DNA of 64,000 nt from Muribaculaceae bacterium. GTDB lineage: Bacteria; Bacteroidota; Bacteroidia; Bacteroidales; Muribaculaceae. The notes beneath the pieces were generated by a model. It was not told the DNA's origin, did no database searches, and saw only the letters and a list, made by a program, of their open reading frames with translations. Position numbers and translations under genes: made by a program. How positions within the stretch are numbered: position 1 is the stretch's first letter; the number at the start of each line of letters is the position of its first letter. The DNA lies in NCBI GenBank assembly GCA_022509085.1, contig JAFLTW010000002.1, forward strand, positions 118,455-182,454, written 5' to 3'. This document shows, piece after piece, positions 6,990-15,491 of this stretch.

Positions 6990-7997
6990 ATGAGAGTATA
7001 CAGTCTCATTTTAAGTATCTTTATATTCCTATTCCTGTCTTGTTCAGGGAGAGGTAAGAGTCTGGGCGACGTTGGACAGGGAGGGATGACGGAATATGAG
7101 GAAAGCAGTGTCAATCCTGTAGAGCAGGCAAAGCCGGAAATCATGGTGCTTCCTTCCGACCATAATCTGCAGGAGGAGGGTGCTCTCAGACGCGTGTCGG
7201 TAGGCGGGGAGGAATTTACACAGCGCGATTATTCCAAGTATCTCCTTAAGGCTCCGGGTTTCAAGGAAATTACCGCCTACATCCAGCAAGCCTTTATCAA
7301 TAGGGATTTCCCGCTGACGGATTTTGAGCAGTCGCTCAAAAGTCTTGATACCCATCAAGCTTCCGCAATTGCCGACAATCTGAAGCAGGACGCCAAGACT
7401 CGGCTGCTTGCCACAACGCACCCTGATATTATCCTCGAACTGGATTACTCCATTGTAAGGGATTATACCAAGAGTAAGGGAAAAAGCCGCGGCAAGTTTC
7501 TTGTGAATGCCATTGATCCCTATACCAACAAGGTGATAGCCTCTATTTCAAAGGAGAATTTAGAAGGAGACAAGGCCGTAGAGATTATCACCGGTGGCAT
7601 GGAGAATCAGATGCCGCAACTGATGAGCGAAATTCAAAATTATTTTGCCCGGATACTCGAGATGGGTCGCGAAGTTACCGTACGCATAAATGTAGATGCC
7701 AACAGCAATCAGAAGCTCAGCGACCGGAATATAGAGGGCTCGACTTATGCCGACGCGATAATTGATTATATCAAGACCCACACGGTGAAAGGAGCATATA
7801 AGTTGCAGACGAACAGTAAGGACCAACTAACATTCACCAACGTAAGAATCAAACTTCTGAATGAAAACGGAACCCAATATGGTGTATATGACTGGGCTCG
7901 TGATCTTCAGAATTATCTGTATAAGAATCTCGGGCTCTCGAGCGAAAACCGTTCTCAGGGACTGGGAGAGGTAGTGTTAACGATTGAAGGAATATAA
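6990..7997 (+). CDS. Lipoprotein, DUF6175-like
   Basis: 335 residues starting with a lipoprotein signal (IFIFLFLSCSG, Cys18 lipidated). After the anchor the sequence has the feature I associate with the Bacteroidetes DUF6175 family: a KPEIMVLPSD strand, then a domain where TTHPDIILELDYSI precedes a stretch on a repeated beta-alpha motif (FLVNAIDPYTNKVIASIS), and a C-terminal VTVRINVDANSNQKLSD domain. The family is thought to be periplasmic or outer-membrane associated and has no known role. It begins 12 bp after the hydrolase gene and 9 bp before the next lipoprotein gene, so it looks co-transcribed with the peptide locus. Confidence 0.6.
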   Translation: MRVYSLILSIFIFLFLSCSGRGKSLGDVGQGGMTEYEESSVNPVEQAKPEIMVLPSDHNLQEEGALRRVSVGGEEFTQRDYSKYLLKAPGFKEITAYIQQAFINRDFPLTDFEQSLKSLDTHQASAIADNLKQDAKTRLLATTHPDIILELDYSIVRDYTKSKGKSRGKFLVNAIDPYTNKVIASISKENLEGDKAVEIITGGMENQMPQLMSEIQNYFARILEMGREVTVRINVDANSNQKLSDRNIEGSTYADAIIDYIKTHTVKGAYKLQTNSKDQLTFTNVRIKLLNENGTQYGVYDWARDLQNYLYKNLGLSSENRSQGLGEVVLTIEGI

Positions 7998-8006
7998 AAA
8001 AGAGAC

Positions 8007-9263
8007 GTGATGAATATTCAAAAAATTAATGCTGCCTTATTGCTGACCATATTTATTTTGGTTGGAGTGAGCTGTAAAAAGAAGGAGGGTGTCAAATTTG
8101 ACCCATCAAATTCCGTAGAGCAAATGAGCGATGCGGAGAGAGAAGCTGCCATTGCAGCCAGAAGAGCGTCTCTTGCCATGGCCCCGGATTCTTTGTTTGC
8201 CTTCGAAGGGTTGAAGTTCAGCATATTGCCTCCGACCGTATCTACCAACGTGCCGACGCAAGTGGCCGAAGGACTCGTCTTCAGACTAATTTCCATAGCG
8301 GGACAAAACGGAGTGGGAGGTCTTTGCACAAACCCGGTGCTCGGTCTTGCATCACAAGTGGTATGTGAAGAGAGGGCGATGTCGGGTACTGCGCCTCAGA
8401 AGGCGATAGTGAAATATGCCGTTACCCTTTATTGCGGTAATTTTATAAGCAACGAGATTTATGCCTCAACAACGTTTACCGTTACCGGTGTCGGATCTAC
8501 GTTTGAGAGTGCGGCGATGAATGCCGTGAATGATATTGGCAACACGGCGCAGGTAGAGGAAATGTTTAGAAATGCGTCACAGCGTGCGCTTTCATGGTAT
8601 AATCAGCCTGGGAATGTCTCGAGATTGGTTGACCGGGCTGTAGCAGACCAAAATTATGCCTTGGCCATGGCGCTGCTTGAGAGTGTTCCCTCGCAGGCGG
8701 ATGGTGCAATAGTGGAATATGCCATAAAGAAAAATGCCGAGGTGACAGCACTTTTCTTTGAGGATAAGGCTGACATGCTTTATTCTAAGATGAGGAGTGC
8801 CATCGCGGCTTCAGACGGTTCTTATAATCCGGAAGTAGGGGCCTATTTTACCTTGATTCCGCGCAATTCGAAAGTGTATGAGCAGGCAAGTAAGACCTTT
8901 ACAGCCTATGCAGACAGTATAACTTCCGAACGAAAGGCCAATATAAGACGGGAGCGGGAACTTGTTGACAGACAGATGGCTGACAATAAGGAGATAACGC
9001 TTGCTATCCTTGCTAATGAGAAATACAAGGAATCGTTGGAATTTGAGATTGCCAAAATCAAGGCCCCATTTGAGGCAGCAGCTACAATTGCGCAAATAAA
9101 TGCCGATAGCAGAGTGGGAGTGGCACAGGCTGAGGCGGAAGGGAAAAAGAATGCCAACACCGGCGGTTTTTTAGGGCTTGGTAAGTTGTGGGACGGCGGT
9201 TTCAATCTTGCCAACAGGATAATGGATAAAATTTGCGGAGAAGATAAGAATGATGAAGATTAA
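8007..9263 (+). CDS. Lipoprotein with long helical C-terminal part
   Basis: 418 residues with a lipoprotein signal (LVGVSCKKK). Residues ~60-200 form a beta-rich domain that includes several cysteines. Residues ~200-300 are helical (ALSWYNQPGNVSRLVDRAVA) and residues ~300-385 form a continuous charged helix (ERKANIRRERELVDRQMADN), probably coiled coil. A glycine-rich tail (NTGGFLGLGKLWDGGFN) follows. I do not recognise a named family. A second ATG three bases in is an equally good start. The gene overlaps the next by 14 bp, so they are translationally coupled. Confidence 0.6.
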   Translation: MMNIQKINAALLLTIFILVGVSCKKKEGVKFDPSNSVEQMSDAEREAAIAARRASLAMAPDSLFAFEGLKFSILPPTVSTNVPTQVAEGLVFRLISIAGQNGVGGLCTNPVLGLASQVVCEERAMSGTAPQKAIVKYAVTLYCGNFISNEIYASTTFTVTGVGSTFESAAMNAVNDIGNTAQVEEMFRNASQRALSWYNQPGNVSRLVDRAVADQNYALAMALLESVPSQADGAIVEYAIKKNAEVTALFFEDKADMLYSKMRSAIAASDGSYNPEVGAYFTLIPRNSKVYEQASKTFTAYADSITSERKANIRRERELVDRQMADNKEITLAILANEKYKESLEFEIAKIKAPFEAAATIAQINADSRVGVAQAEAEGKKNANTGGFLGLGKLWDGGFNLANRIMDKICGEDKNDED

Positions 9264-10179
9264 GATTAGGTCGGTTTTTTTGATTTTCTTGGCAACCTTG
9301 TTAGTCGCCGCCTGTGGAAGTGGCCGTAAAAACGAAAAAGAGATTGAATCTTTGCGGGAACAATATTCAGAGGCAGTGGCAGAGCGGGATTTTGACAAGG
9401 CGAGGATGATAGCGGAGAAGGCAGAAAGTAAAGATGGTACAGGACAACATCTGAAGTATGTGAATGAAAATGAGATTTTTTATTTGTTGTCTTCGAATTC
9501 GCGCGACAATGCCAACAGAATCCTCTATATGGTCAAGGCGTTTAGTCCGTCGGTTATGCCTGACACCAAACAAATTCTTGAGGTTGCCATTCTTGGTGAA
9601 AATGAGTATCTGGCCTCGAAGTTGATTCAGTCGGGTGTAAAGGTGACAGACAATACCATCAATACAGCATTAAACAACAAGATGACTGATTTGCTCGCCC
9701 TCATAGTAAAAAATGACGTTTCATCGCTTGAGAATTCCAATCTTCTTGAATATGCAGATTCGGATGAGCAGTTGAAAGGTTATGCCTCAAATTTCAGGAA
9801 AGAGAAGGCCGAGAAGGTAAAGAAGGACTTTGAGGAATCTTTGAAAAGATTCTTTGCGGAAGGAAACTTTATACGGCCGTCACTTGGGGTAGTAAAAAGT
9901 GACCACTACGGAGATATACCTACTGAATATGAGAAGTATAATGAGTTGGCTGAAGATTACAACAGCAAGGCATTCATCCTGATATCTCAAGCCTTGGAAA
10001 TGAACGATAGGGCTGCGGCGCAGAAGATAGTGCAATCTATGAAAACCACTTTGGAATGGAAAGTTTTGGGAGATTGGGTCAAGGTGGTGGAACATGAATA
10101 TGACCATTCTTCGGTTTACGATGCTTATCAAGTTACAGAATCGAGGAATGACATAAATAGAGCCAGGGGATTACTCTAA
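9250..10179 (+). CDS. Lipoprotein, hypothetical
   Basis: 309 residues, lipoprotein signal with cleavage before Cys (LVAACGSG). The mature protein is almost wholly helical and charged, with an ankyrin-like stretch in the middle (EVAILGENEYLASKLIQSGVKVTDNTINTALNN). It overlaps the preceding gene and ends the run of closely packed genes that began behind the peptide hairpin. Function unknown. Confidence 0.6.
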   Translation: MMKIKIRSVFLIFLATLLVAACGSGRKNEKEIESLREQYSEAVAERDFDKARMIAEKAESKDGTGQHLKYVNENEIFYLLSSNSRDNANRILYMVKAFSPSVMPDTKQILEVAILGENEYLASKLIQSGVKVTDNTINTALNNKMTDLLALIVKNDVSSLENSNLLEYADSDEQLKGYASNFRKEKAEKVKKDFEESLKRFFAEGNFIRPSLGVVKSDHYGDIPTEYEKYNELAEDYNSKAFILISQALEMNDRAAAQKIVQSMKTTLEWKVLGDWVKVVEHEYDHSSVYDAYQVTESRNDINRARGLL

Positions 10180-10440
10180 ATTTAATGAGAACACAGCAAA
10201 AGAATCCCTTAATCTTTCTACGAAGCAGATAAGAATAGATTCTAAAGACTGCATGAATTTACAATTACTGGAGCCGGCAACTTACTTAATTACAGTTTGG
10301 GGAGTTGTGAGCTTTCTTAGAAAATTTGGAATTTTTGAGCGTCAACAAGTATGCGCCCTATAGAAGAATTACAAGCGATAGCGGGGTTTGGGATGGCGGA
10401 ATATTCTGTTTTTCAGTGGTTTTGACTTAATATAAGGTTT
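10180..10440. other. Gene-poor spacer
   Basis: No family-like coding sequence. Two tiny reading frames (36 codons near 10253 and 24 codons at 10351-10425) show no ribosome-binding or family signal. No hairpin with a T-run was found behind the last lipoprotein gene. The stretch ends at repeat copy B. Confidence 0.5.
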
Positions 10441-10538
10441 GTGCTCAAAAAGGCCTTTCAAAAAGACAAGAAAAGACATTAGGAGCGACCGTTTTTAACA
10501 TATAATTTTGCGGGCAGAAAGGAAATTCAGCCCGCAAT
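10441..10538. repeat. 98-bp direct repeat, copy B (promoter box plus perfect hairpin)
   Basis: Gap-free partner of 2303-2400. The promoter box TAATTTTG is at 10503-10510. The inverted repeat after it is perfect here: TTGCGGGC (10508-10515) pairs with GCCCGCAA (10530-10537) across a 14-base loop. It stands 178 bp before the Sel1 lipoprotein gene, which it probably drives through a long leader; a CAGA-gaa-TCTG mini-hairpin in that leader is also present in the RNA behind copy A. Confidence 0.85.
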
Positions 10539-10716
10539 TTCTGTCGCTGTTACTTAACCGATATCACGCCGGCGGGAGTTCTTTGAGGATGACAATAATG
10601 AAACACTATTTGTCGTGAAAAACTGTCAAGTTGACTGGATGTAGCTTCAGAGAATCTGAATTTTCAAAATAATGATACTTAAACTTAATCACTAATATCA
10701 ATAAAAAATTAAAAGT

Positions 10717-12021
10717 ATGAAGTTAAAAAATTTATCTTTAATGGTACTGGGGCTTTCCCTGATTGCAGGGGCATGCTCCAAGAAACCTGCCGCAGTGGTA
10801 GAAGACGTCTATAAGTCGGCTAACGACAGAAAGTTCAGCAACATTCTCCCCTTCATTCTCCCTGACTCCGTTGCTCCTTTCACCGACCAGGAAAAGAAGA
10901 CCTTTGAAGAGTATCTCTCAGATTACTTCGGTGATGGCCCCGTGTATTCCTCTTATACGATTGAGTGTGAAGAACCGGCCGAAGATGCAACAGAGATGAA
11001 ATTCGTTGTCAACACTTCTATGTCGGACGGTTTGAACTATAAAGAAACCGGAACCCTTGTAAAAGGAAATGACGGCAAATGGAGACTGGCACTGGTTAAC
11101 GCTCCTAATGATACGACAACACTCTTCAGTGTGACCGATCCACAGAAAAGGACGAAAGAACTGATGAGAAACCTTCGATATGCTTACGTTATGACTATGG
11201 CTACAAGAGGTATTCCTGAATATCAGGTACAGGCTGCCTATTATTGGATTGATGGAATAATGACTCCAAAAAGTAAGAACCAATACATCACTCTTATAAA
11301 AAATGCCGCTGATAAAGGAAATGGAGAAGCCTTGTATAAACTTGGAGTTGCATATTATTTCGGTGATATGGGCGTAGAACAAAATAATCAGAAATATTTT
11401 GAATACTCTAAAATGGCAGCTGAAGCCGGCAATCCACAAGGTTTGTACAATTTAGGCTATGCTTATGATGAGGGTATAGGGACTATGAAAGACGAAGCTG
11501 AAGCTGTGAAGTGGTACCAAAAAGCTGCAGATGCCGGCAGCGTCAATGCATATAATAGCTTGGGATATATGTATGAAGAAGGTAGAGGTGTGGAGAAAGA
11601 TGCAGAAAAGGCCTTTGAGCTATATTTGAAAGGTGCTGAAAATGGAAATGGATATGCAATGAATAATGTAAGCTTGTGTTATCAGAATGGTAATGGCACT
11701 TCCCAGGACATGGCAAAGGCTGTAGAATGGGCCACAAAGGGAGCAGAAGCCGGTAATGTACCTGCAATGAATCATATAGCGGATATCTATTACAATGGTA
11801 CTAACGGAATAGAAAGAAATTATGACAAGGCCGTTTATTGGTATAAACAGGCAGCTGAAGAAAAAAGCAACTATGCTCAGTATATGATGGGTGAATGCTA
11901 CGAGTACGGCCGTGGCGTTGAAAAGAATCTTGCGACCGCCAAACAATGGTATCGAATCTCGGCTAACAACAACGATTACAAACCGGCAGAACAGGCTCTG
12001 TCAAGACTCTTCTGGGACTAA
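10717..12021 (+). CDS. Lipoprotein with Sel1-like repeats
   Basis: 434 residues. Lipoprotein signal (SLIAGACSKK), then a DUF4878/NTF2-like domain (about 25-130: VVEDVYKSANDRKF ... GNDGKWRLAL), then about six Sel1-type TPR-like repeats of ~36 residues from residue 205 on (patterns such as YNLGYAYDEGIG and AVKWYQKAADAG). Sel1 repeats make an alpha solenoid that binds partner proteins; here it would face the periplasm or the cell surface. It follows the promoter in repeat copy B and is 14 bp from the next lipoprotein gene, with which it forms an operon closed by a terminator. Confidence 0.85.
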   Translation: MKLKNLSLMVLGLSLIAGACSKKPAAVVEDVYKSANDRKFSNILPFILPDSVAPFTDQEKKTFEEYLSDYFGDGPVYSSYTIECEEPAEDATEMKFVVNTSMSDGLNYKETGTLVKGNDGKWRLALVNAPNDTTTLFSVTDPQKRTKELMRNLRYAYVMTMATRGIPEYQVQAAYYWIDGIMTPKSKNQYITLIKNAADKGNGEALYKLGVAYYFGDMGVEQNNQKYFEYSKMAAEAGNPQGLYNLGYAYDEGIGTMKDEAEAVKWYQKAADAGSVNAYNSLGYMYEEGRGVEKDAEKAFELYLKGAENGNGYAMNNVSLCYQNGNGTSQDMAKAVEWATKGAEAGNVPAMNHIADIYYNGTNGIERNYDKAVYWYKQAAEEKSNYAQYMMGECYEYGRGVEKNLATAKQWYRISANNNDYKPAEQALSRLFWD

Positions 12022-12035
12022 ATATACGCATTGAT

Positions 12036-12728
12036 ATGAAGAGAACAAATCTAAGCATATTGGCCTTAATCGCAGTCATATTAACCGCCTGCGGACCGAG
12101 CGCCGAGGAAAAGGCAAAAATGGAGAAGGAACGCGCTGACTCAATAGCACGCGTAGAAGCCGAGGCACTCGCTGCCAAACTAGAGGCTGAACGTCAGGAC
12201 TCAATTGACAGGGCTGAAAAGAGAAAAGCCCGCTGGGCCTCCGACTCCATAGAGATAATAAAACTGCTCCCCTCCTTTGTAATATCCAAAGACAAGGAGT
12301 TGGAGAGTAAACGAATCTTCATCGCTAAGGGTCTGTCGACCTCTCACTACAGGAACGCAGCCTATCTTTCTTTCACAACGATGGGAGACAAGGTAGATGG
12401 AATGTATCTCAATGTGGATGTGACCGGACAACATCAGATTCTTCTGTCGCGCGCTACAGTGATTATAGGTGACGACACCTATAATGTGAACTCCAACGGT
12501 GACAGTGAGTTGAATACCGACCGCTATCCCTCCTTGGCTGAATGGATGAATGGAGACGTTTCATCGGCGTTGATGGATAAAATCCTTGAAGCAGAAACAT
12601 TAAAGGTTAAAGCCGAGGGTAACGACGGCAATAAGCTAATCCCTATCAGTGCGGCCGATCTGAAGAAGATGAAGGAGACAATAGAGCTCTATAAGCTGTT
12701 TAAAAACTCTAAAGTAATAACTGAATAA
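12036..12728 (+). CDS. Lipoprotein with charged helix, hypothetical
   Basis: 230 residues. Lipoprotein signal with ILTACGPS, then a highly charged helix (EEKAKMEKERADSIARVEAE) of about 50 residues like a spacer rod, then a beta-rich domain without recognised family. Second gene of the two-gene operon behind repeat copy B. Confidence 0.6.
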   Translation: MKRTNLSILALIAVILTACGPSAEEKAKMEKERADSIARVEAEALAAKLEAERQDSIDRAEKRKARWASDSIEIIKLLPSFVISKDKELESKRIFIAKGLSTSHYRNAAYLSFTTMGDKVDGMYLNVDVTGQHQILLSRATVIIGDDTYNVNSNGDSELNTDRYPSLAEWMNGDVSSALMDKILEAETLKVKAEGNDGNKLIPISAADLKKMKETIELYKLFKNSKVITE

Positions 12729-12762
12729 AATAATAAAACAATTGTTGCTATCAACTCTAATC

Positions 12763-12792
12763 AAGGGAGTGGGAATTTTTTCCCACTCCCTT
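12763..12792. terminator. Intrinsic terminator hairpin
   Basis: AAGGGAGTGGGAA (12763-12775) pairs perfectly with TTCCCACTCCCTT (12780-12792) around a tttt loop, 35 bp after the lipoprotein stop codon. An AT-rich but not pure-T tail follows. Confidence 0.8.
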
Positions 12793-12900
12793 AATTATTT
12801 TACTAATGCATTTTGAAGAAAAACTCAAGGACTCATGTCTCTACGACGTTAAGGCGATAAACCTATTATTATAATCGGATTATTGGATTTCAAGAATTAG

Positions 12901-12956
12901 TTTTCAATAATTAATTTTCAATAATTGGTTTTCAATAATTGATTTTCAATAATTGG
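12901..12956. repeat. 14-bp tandem repeat, four units
   Basis: Four head-to-tail units TTTTCAATAATTRR (ending AA, GG, GA, GG) with exact 14-bp period, immediately followed by the inverse motif ATTATTGAAAATT (12964-12976). Repeat units could bind a regulator, slip in copy number, or fold as a cruciform. They end 25 bp before the promoter box of the glycosyltransferase gene. Confidence 0.9.
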
Positions 12957-12981
12957 AATTGGATTATTGAAAATTAATAAT

Positions 12982-12989
12982 TATATTTG
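12982..12989 (+). promoter_or_regulatory. -7 promoter box for glycosyltransferase
   Basis: TATATTTG fits TAnnTTTG. The 14-bp repeats occupy the position where upstream promoter elements would lie, so their number might change promoter strength. About 80 nt of leader would separate the start site from the ATG. Confidence 0.5.
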
Positions 12990-13076
12990 CGGGAGCGAAT
13001 ATCGTGGTGAGGAATGAAGGAGAATACAGCGTGGCAAACCGCTTTTTAGCCCTATGGCTCCAGAAGACATACTGAG

Positions 13077-14162
13077 ATGAGGGTGCTGCATGTAATCAAT
13101 GAGTTGAAAGTCGGGGGAGCAACGAGGTTGCTCCACGACATCGTGGCTCATCAGATCCGACAGAGTGTGGAGGTAGGAATACTGACATTCCGGCCCCACG
13201 ATGACTCCGAGCTTTACCGCTCGCTCGCGGCAATGCCCGGCGTGAGGCTCCACGAGATAGAAGGAAAGACCTACAGCTTCAGGACCCTCAGGGAGATGCG
13301 GAGAGTGACGAAGGAATATGACGTAGTGCACGCCCATCTCTTCCCCTCGGGCTATTTCGCCGCAATTGCAGGGCCGGGCAAACCGCTGGTATACACCGAG
13401 CACAGTACCCACAACCGGCGACGTGACCTGGCCTGGATGCGACCATTAGAGCGAATGGTCTACGGCCGCTTCGGGGCCATCGCCGCCATCTCGGAGCCCG
13501 TGGCCGACGCCTTGCGCGCCTGGCTCCGTTCGACAAGGATAAATAAAAAGATTGTTACCATCAACAACGGGGTAGACCTCCGGAGATTTTCCGACACGGC
13601 CCCGGTACCTACACCGGAGGAGGCATTCGGAAGGGGAGGCAAAGCCATCTTGATGGTGTCGCGCTTCACCGCCGCCAAAGACCACCAGAGCCTTATCCGC
13701 GCAGTGCCTCTGCTTGAAGACCGTGAGATGTTCGCGGCCTTTGCAGGCGAGGGAGATACCATGGAGGAATGCCGGCGGCTTGCCGACGAACTTGGAGTGG
13801 CCGACCGCTGCCTCTTCCTCGGGCGCAGAGACGACATAGAGCGGCTGGCAGCGGCATCACACATCGGGGTGCAGGCATCACACTGGGAGGGCTTCGGCCT
13901 GACGGCAGTAGAGCTGATGGCGGCGGGACTGCCGGTGGTGGCCAGCGATGTGGCCGGGTTGCGCGACATCGTAGGCGACGCCGGGATACTGGTGAACCCC
14001 GGCGACCCGTCGGCGCTTGCAGCGGCCATCAACAGGGTGGCCGGCGACCCGACGCTGCGGGAGGAACTGCACAGCAAAGGCCTCCGGCGCGCACGCGACT
14101 TCGACATCGCGGCCACGGCAGAGGCCTATCTTAATCTTTATCGGAAGCTTAGCCAAGCTTAG
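13077..14162 (+). CDS. Glycosyltransferase family 4
   Basis: 361 residues, GT-B fold. The N-terminal half begins with MRVLHVINELKVGGA, typical of GT4 enzymes. The C-terminal half has the donor-binding EX7E-type segment (HWEGFGLTAVELMAAGLPVVAS), followed by AGLRDIVGDAGILV. No signal peptide, so it acts on the cytoplasmic side, probably on a lipid-linked glycan or surface polysaccharide. GC-rich like the core genes. Its promoter region carries the 14-bp tandem repeats. Donor and acceptor cannot be told. Confidence 0.85.
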   Translation: MRVLHVINELKVGGATRLLHDIVAHQIRQSVEVGILTFRPHDDSELYRSLAAMPGVRLHEIEGKTYSFRTLREMRRVTKEYDVVHAHLFPSGYFAAIAGPGKPLVYTEHSTHNRRRDLAWMRPLERMVYGRFGAIAAISEPVADALRAWLRSTRINKKIVTINNGVDLRRFSDTAPVPTPEEAFGRGGKAILMVSRFTAAKDHQSLIRAVPLLEDREMFAAFAGEGDTMEECRRLADELGVADRCLFLGRRDDIERLAAASHIGVQASHWEGFGLTAVELMAAGLPVVASDVAGLRDIVGDAGILVNPGDPSALAAAINRVAGDPTLREELHSKGLRRARDFDIAATAEAYLNLYRKLSQA

Positions 14163-14222
14163 AAGGAAGCGCCCTTGCGTCGGGGCTCCCTTTGCCCGGC
14201 ATGTCGGGGCTTCGCGGGGGTG

Positions 14223-14414
14223 TCAGGAGAACTCCTCGAGGGTGCGTTTAACGTCTTCCTCCGTCTTGAGCAGTTTCTCCTTGCAATATTTCAGCAGGGT
14301 AAGGGCGCGGGAGGTGAACTCCGAGAGGCGGTCGATATCGCAGTCGGGACTCTGCATCTGTTTCACGATGGAGTCGAGTTCCTCGACTGCCTCCTTGTAA
14401 GACTTTATTTCCAT
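14223..14414 (-). CDS. xseB: Exodeoxyribonuclease VII small subunit
   Basis: 63 residues with the family's form of two antiparallel helices (MEIKSYKEAVEELDSIVKQM ... ALTLLKYCKEKLLKTEEDV). Several copies cap the XseA helical arm and are needed for nuclease activity. It is the last gene of the ftsX operon here, 16 bp behind queA, instead of following xseA. Confidence 0.88.
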   Translation of the reverse strand: MEIKSYKEAVEELDSIVKQMQSPDCDIDRLSEFTSRALTLLKYCKEKLLKTEEDVKRTLEEFS

Positions 14415-14430
14415 GTTGCCAGAAGTGTTA

Positions 14431-15483
14431 TTATCTTAAGATCAGCATCGCGTCGCCGTAGCAGCCGAAGCGGTATTTCTCTTTCACGGCCTCATCGTAG
14501 GCCTTCTTCACGAGGTCGTAGCCTCCGAAGGCAGAAACCATCATAAGCATTGTGCTGTAGGGGGTGTGGAAATTGCTGACCATAGCGTCGGCTACGGTAA
14601 ACTCGTAGGGAGGGAAGATAAACTTGTTGGTCCAGCCGCTGAAGGTCATCAGATGGCCGTTCATGCATACGGCTGTAGCCAGGGCGCGAAGCACGCTTGT
14701 GCCCACGGCGCAGACCCTGCTGTTGCGGTCTTTGGCGGCGTTGACCATATCTACCAGAGTCTGGTTTACCTCCATCTCCTCCGAGTCCATACGGTGCTTG
14801 GTGAGGTCTTCCACGTCTATCTCGCGGAAATTGCCACGGCCGGAGTGGAGGGTGAGGTAGCCTTTCTGGATTCCCTTTATCTCCAGGCGCGTCAGGAGCT
14901 CGCGGCTGAAGTGGAGTCCGGCGGCGGGAGCCATCACGGCGCCCTCATTGGAGGCGAAGATGCACTGATAGTTGGCTTCGTCTTCCGGCTCAGCCTTACG
15001 CTTTATATAGTCGGGGAGGGGAGTGTTGCCCAGCGCGTAGAGGGCAGCCTTGAACTCGTCGTGGTCGCCGTCGAAGAGGAAGCGGAGCGTACGGCCGCGG
15101 GAGGTGGTGTTGTCGATCACCTCGGCAACAAGATTCTCGCTGTCGCCGAAATAGAGCTTATTGCCGATGCGGATTTTGCGGGCGGGCTCCACGAGCACGT
15201 CCCAGAAGCGGTTTTCGGGGTTAAGCTCACGCAGGAGGAACACCTCGATGCAGGCGCCTGTCTTCTCCTTAGTGCCATAGAGACGGGCGGGAAACACTTT
15301 AGTGTCGTTGAAAACCATCACGTCGCCATCATCAAAGAAATTGATGATCTCCTTGAAGATATGGTGAGAGATCGACCCGGACTTGCGGTCGATAACCATC
15401 AGGCGACATTCATCTCGGTTTTCCGTAGGATACTGAGCAATCAGTTCCTCGGGTAGCCTGAAATTAAACTGTGATAACTTCAT
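14431..15483 (-). CDS. queA: tRNA preQ1(34) S-adenosylmethionine ribosyltransferase-isomerase
   Basis: 350 residues, full length. QueA moves the ribosyl part of S-adenosylmethionine onto preQ1 in the tRNA wobble position, giving epoxyqueuosine. The start [20 protein letters not shown] and the conserved stretches [28 protein letters not shown] and [16 protein letters not shown] are clear. It lies 8 bp behind truB in a tRNA-modification pair. The earlier steps are encoded 40 kb away (queF, queC, queD, queE). Confidence 0.95.
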   Translation of the reverse strand: MKLSQFNFRLPEELIAQYPTENRDECRLMVIDRKSGSISHHIFKEIINFFDDGDVMVFNDTKVFPARLYGTKEKTGACIEVFLLRELNPENRFWDVLVEPARKIRIGNKLYFGDSENLVAEVIDNTTSRGRTLRFLFDGDHDEFKAALYALGNTPLPDYIKRKAEPEDEANYQCIFASNEGAVMAPAAGLHFSRELLTRLEIKGIQKGYLTLHSGRGNFREIDVEDLTKHRMDSEEMEVNQTLVDMVNAAKDRNSRVCAVGTSVLRALATAVCMNGHLMTFSGWTNKFIFPPYEFTVADAMVSNFHTPYSTMLMMVSAFGGYDLVKKAYDEAVKEKYRFGCYGDAMLILR

Positions 15484-15491
15484 TTAAAAAA

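Noticed and set aside
10253..10425. Two tiny ORFs (36 and 24 codons) in the spacer after the lipoprotein trio
   Set aside because: Checked as further peptide precursors; no leader-core pattern, and no match to the 41-residue candidate.
2303..10538. Whole block as a classical integrative element
   Set aside because: No integrase, transposase, relaxase or tRNA attachment site is visible; only the direct repeats and composition support mobility.
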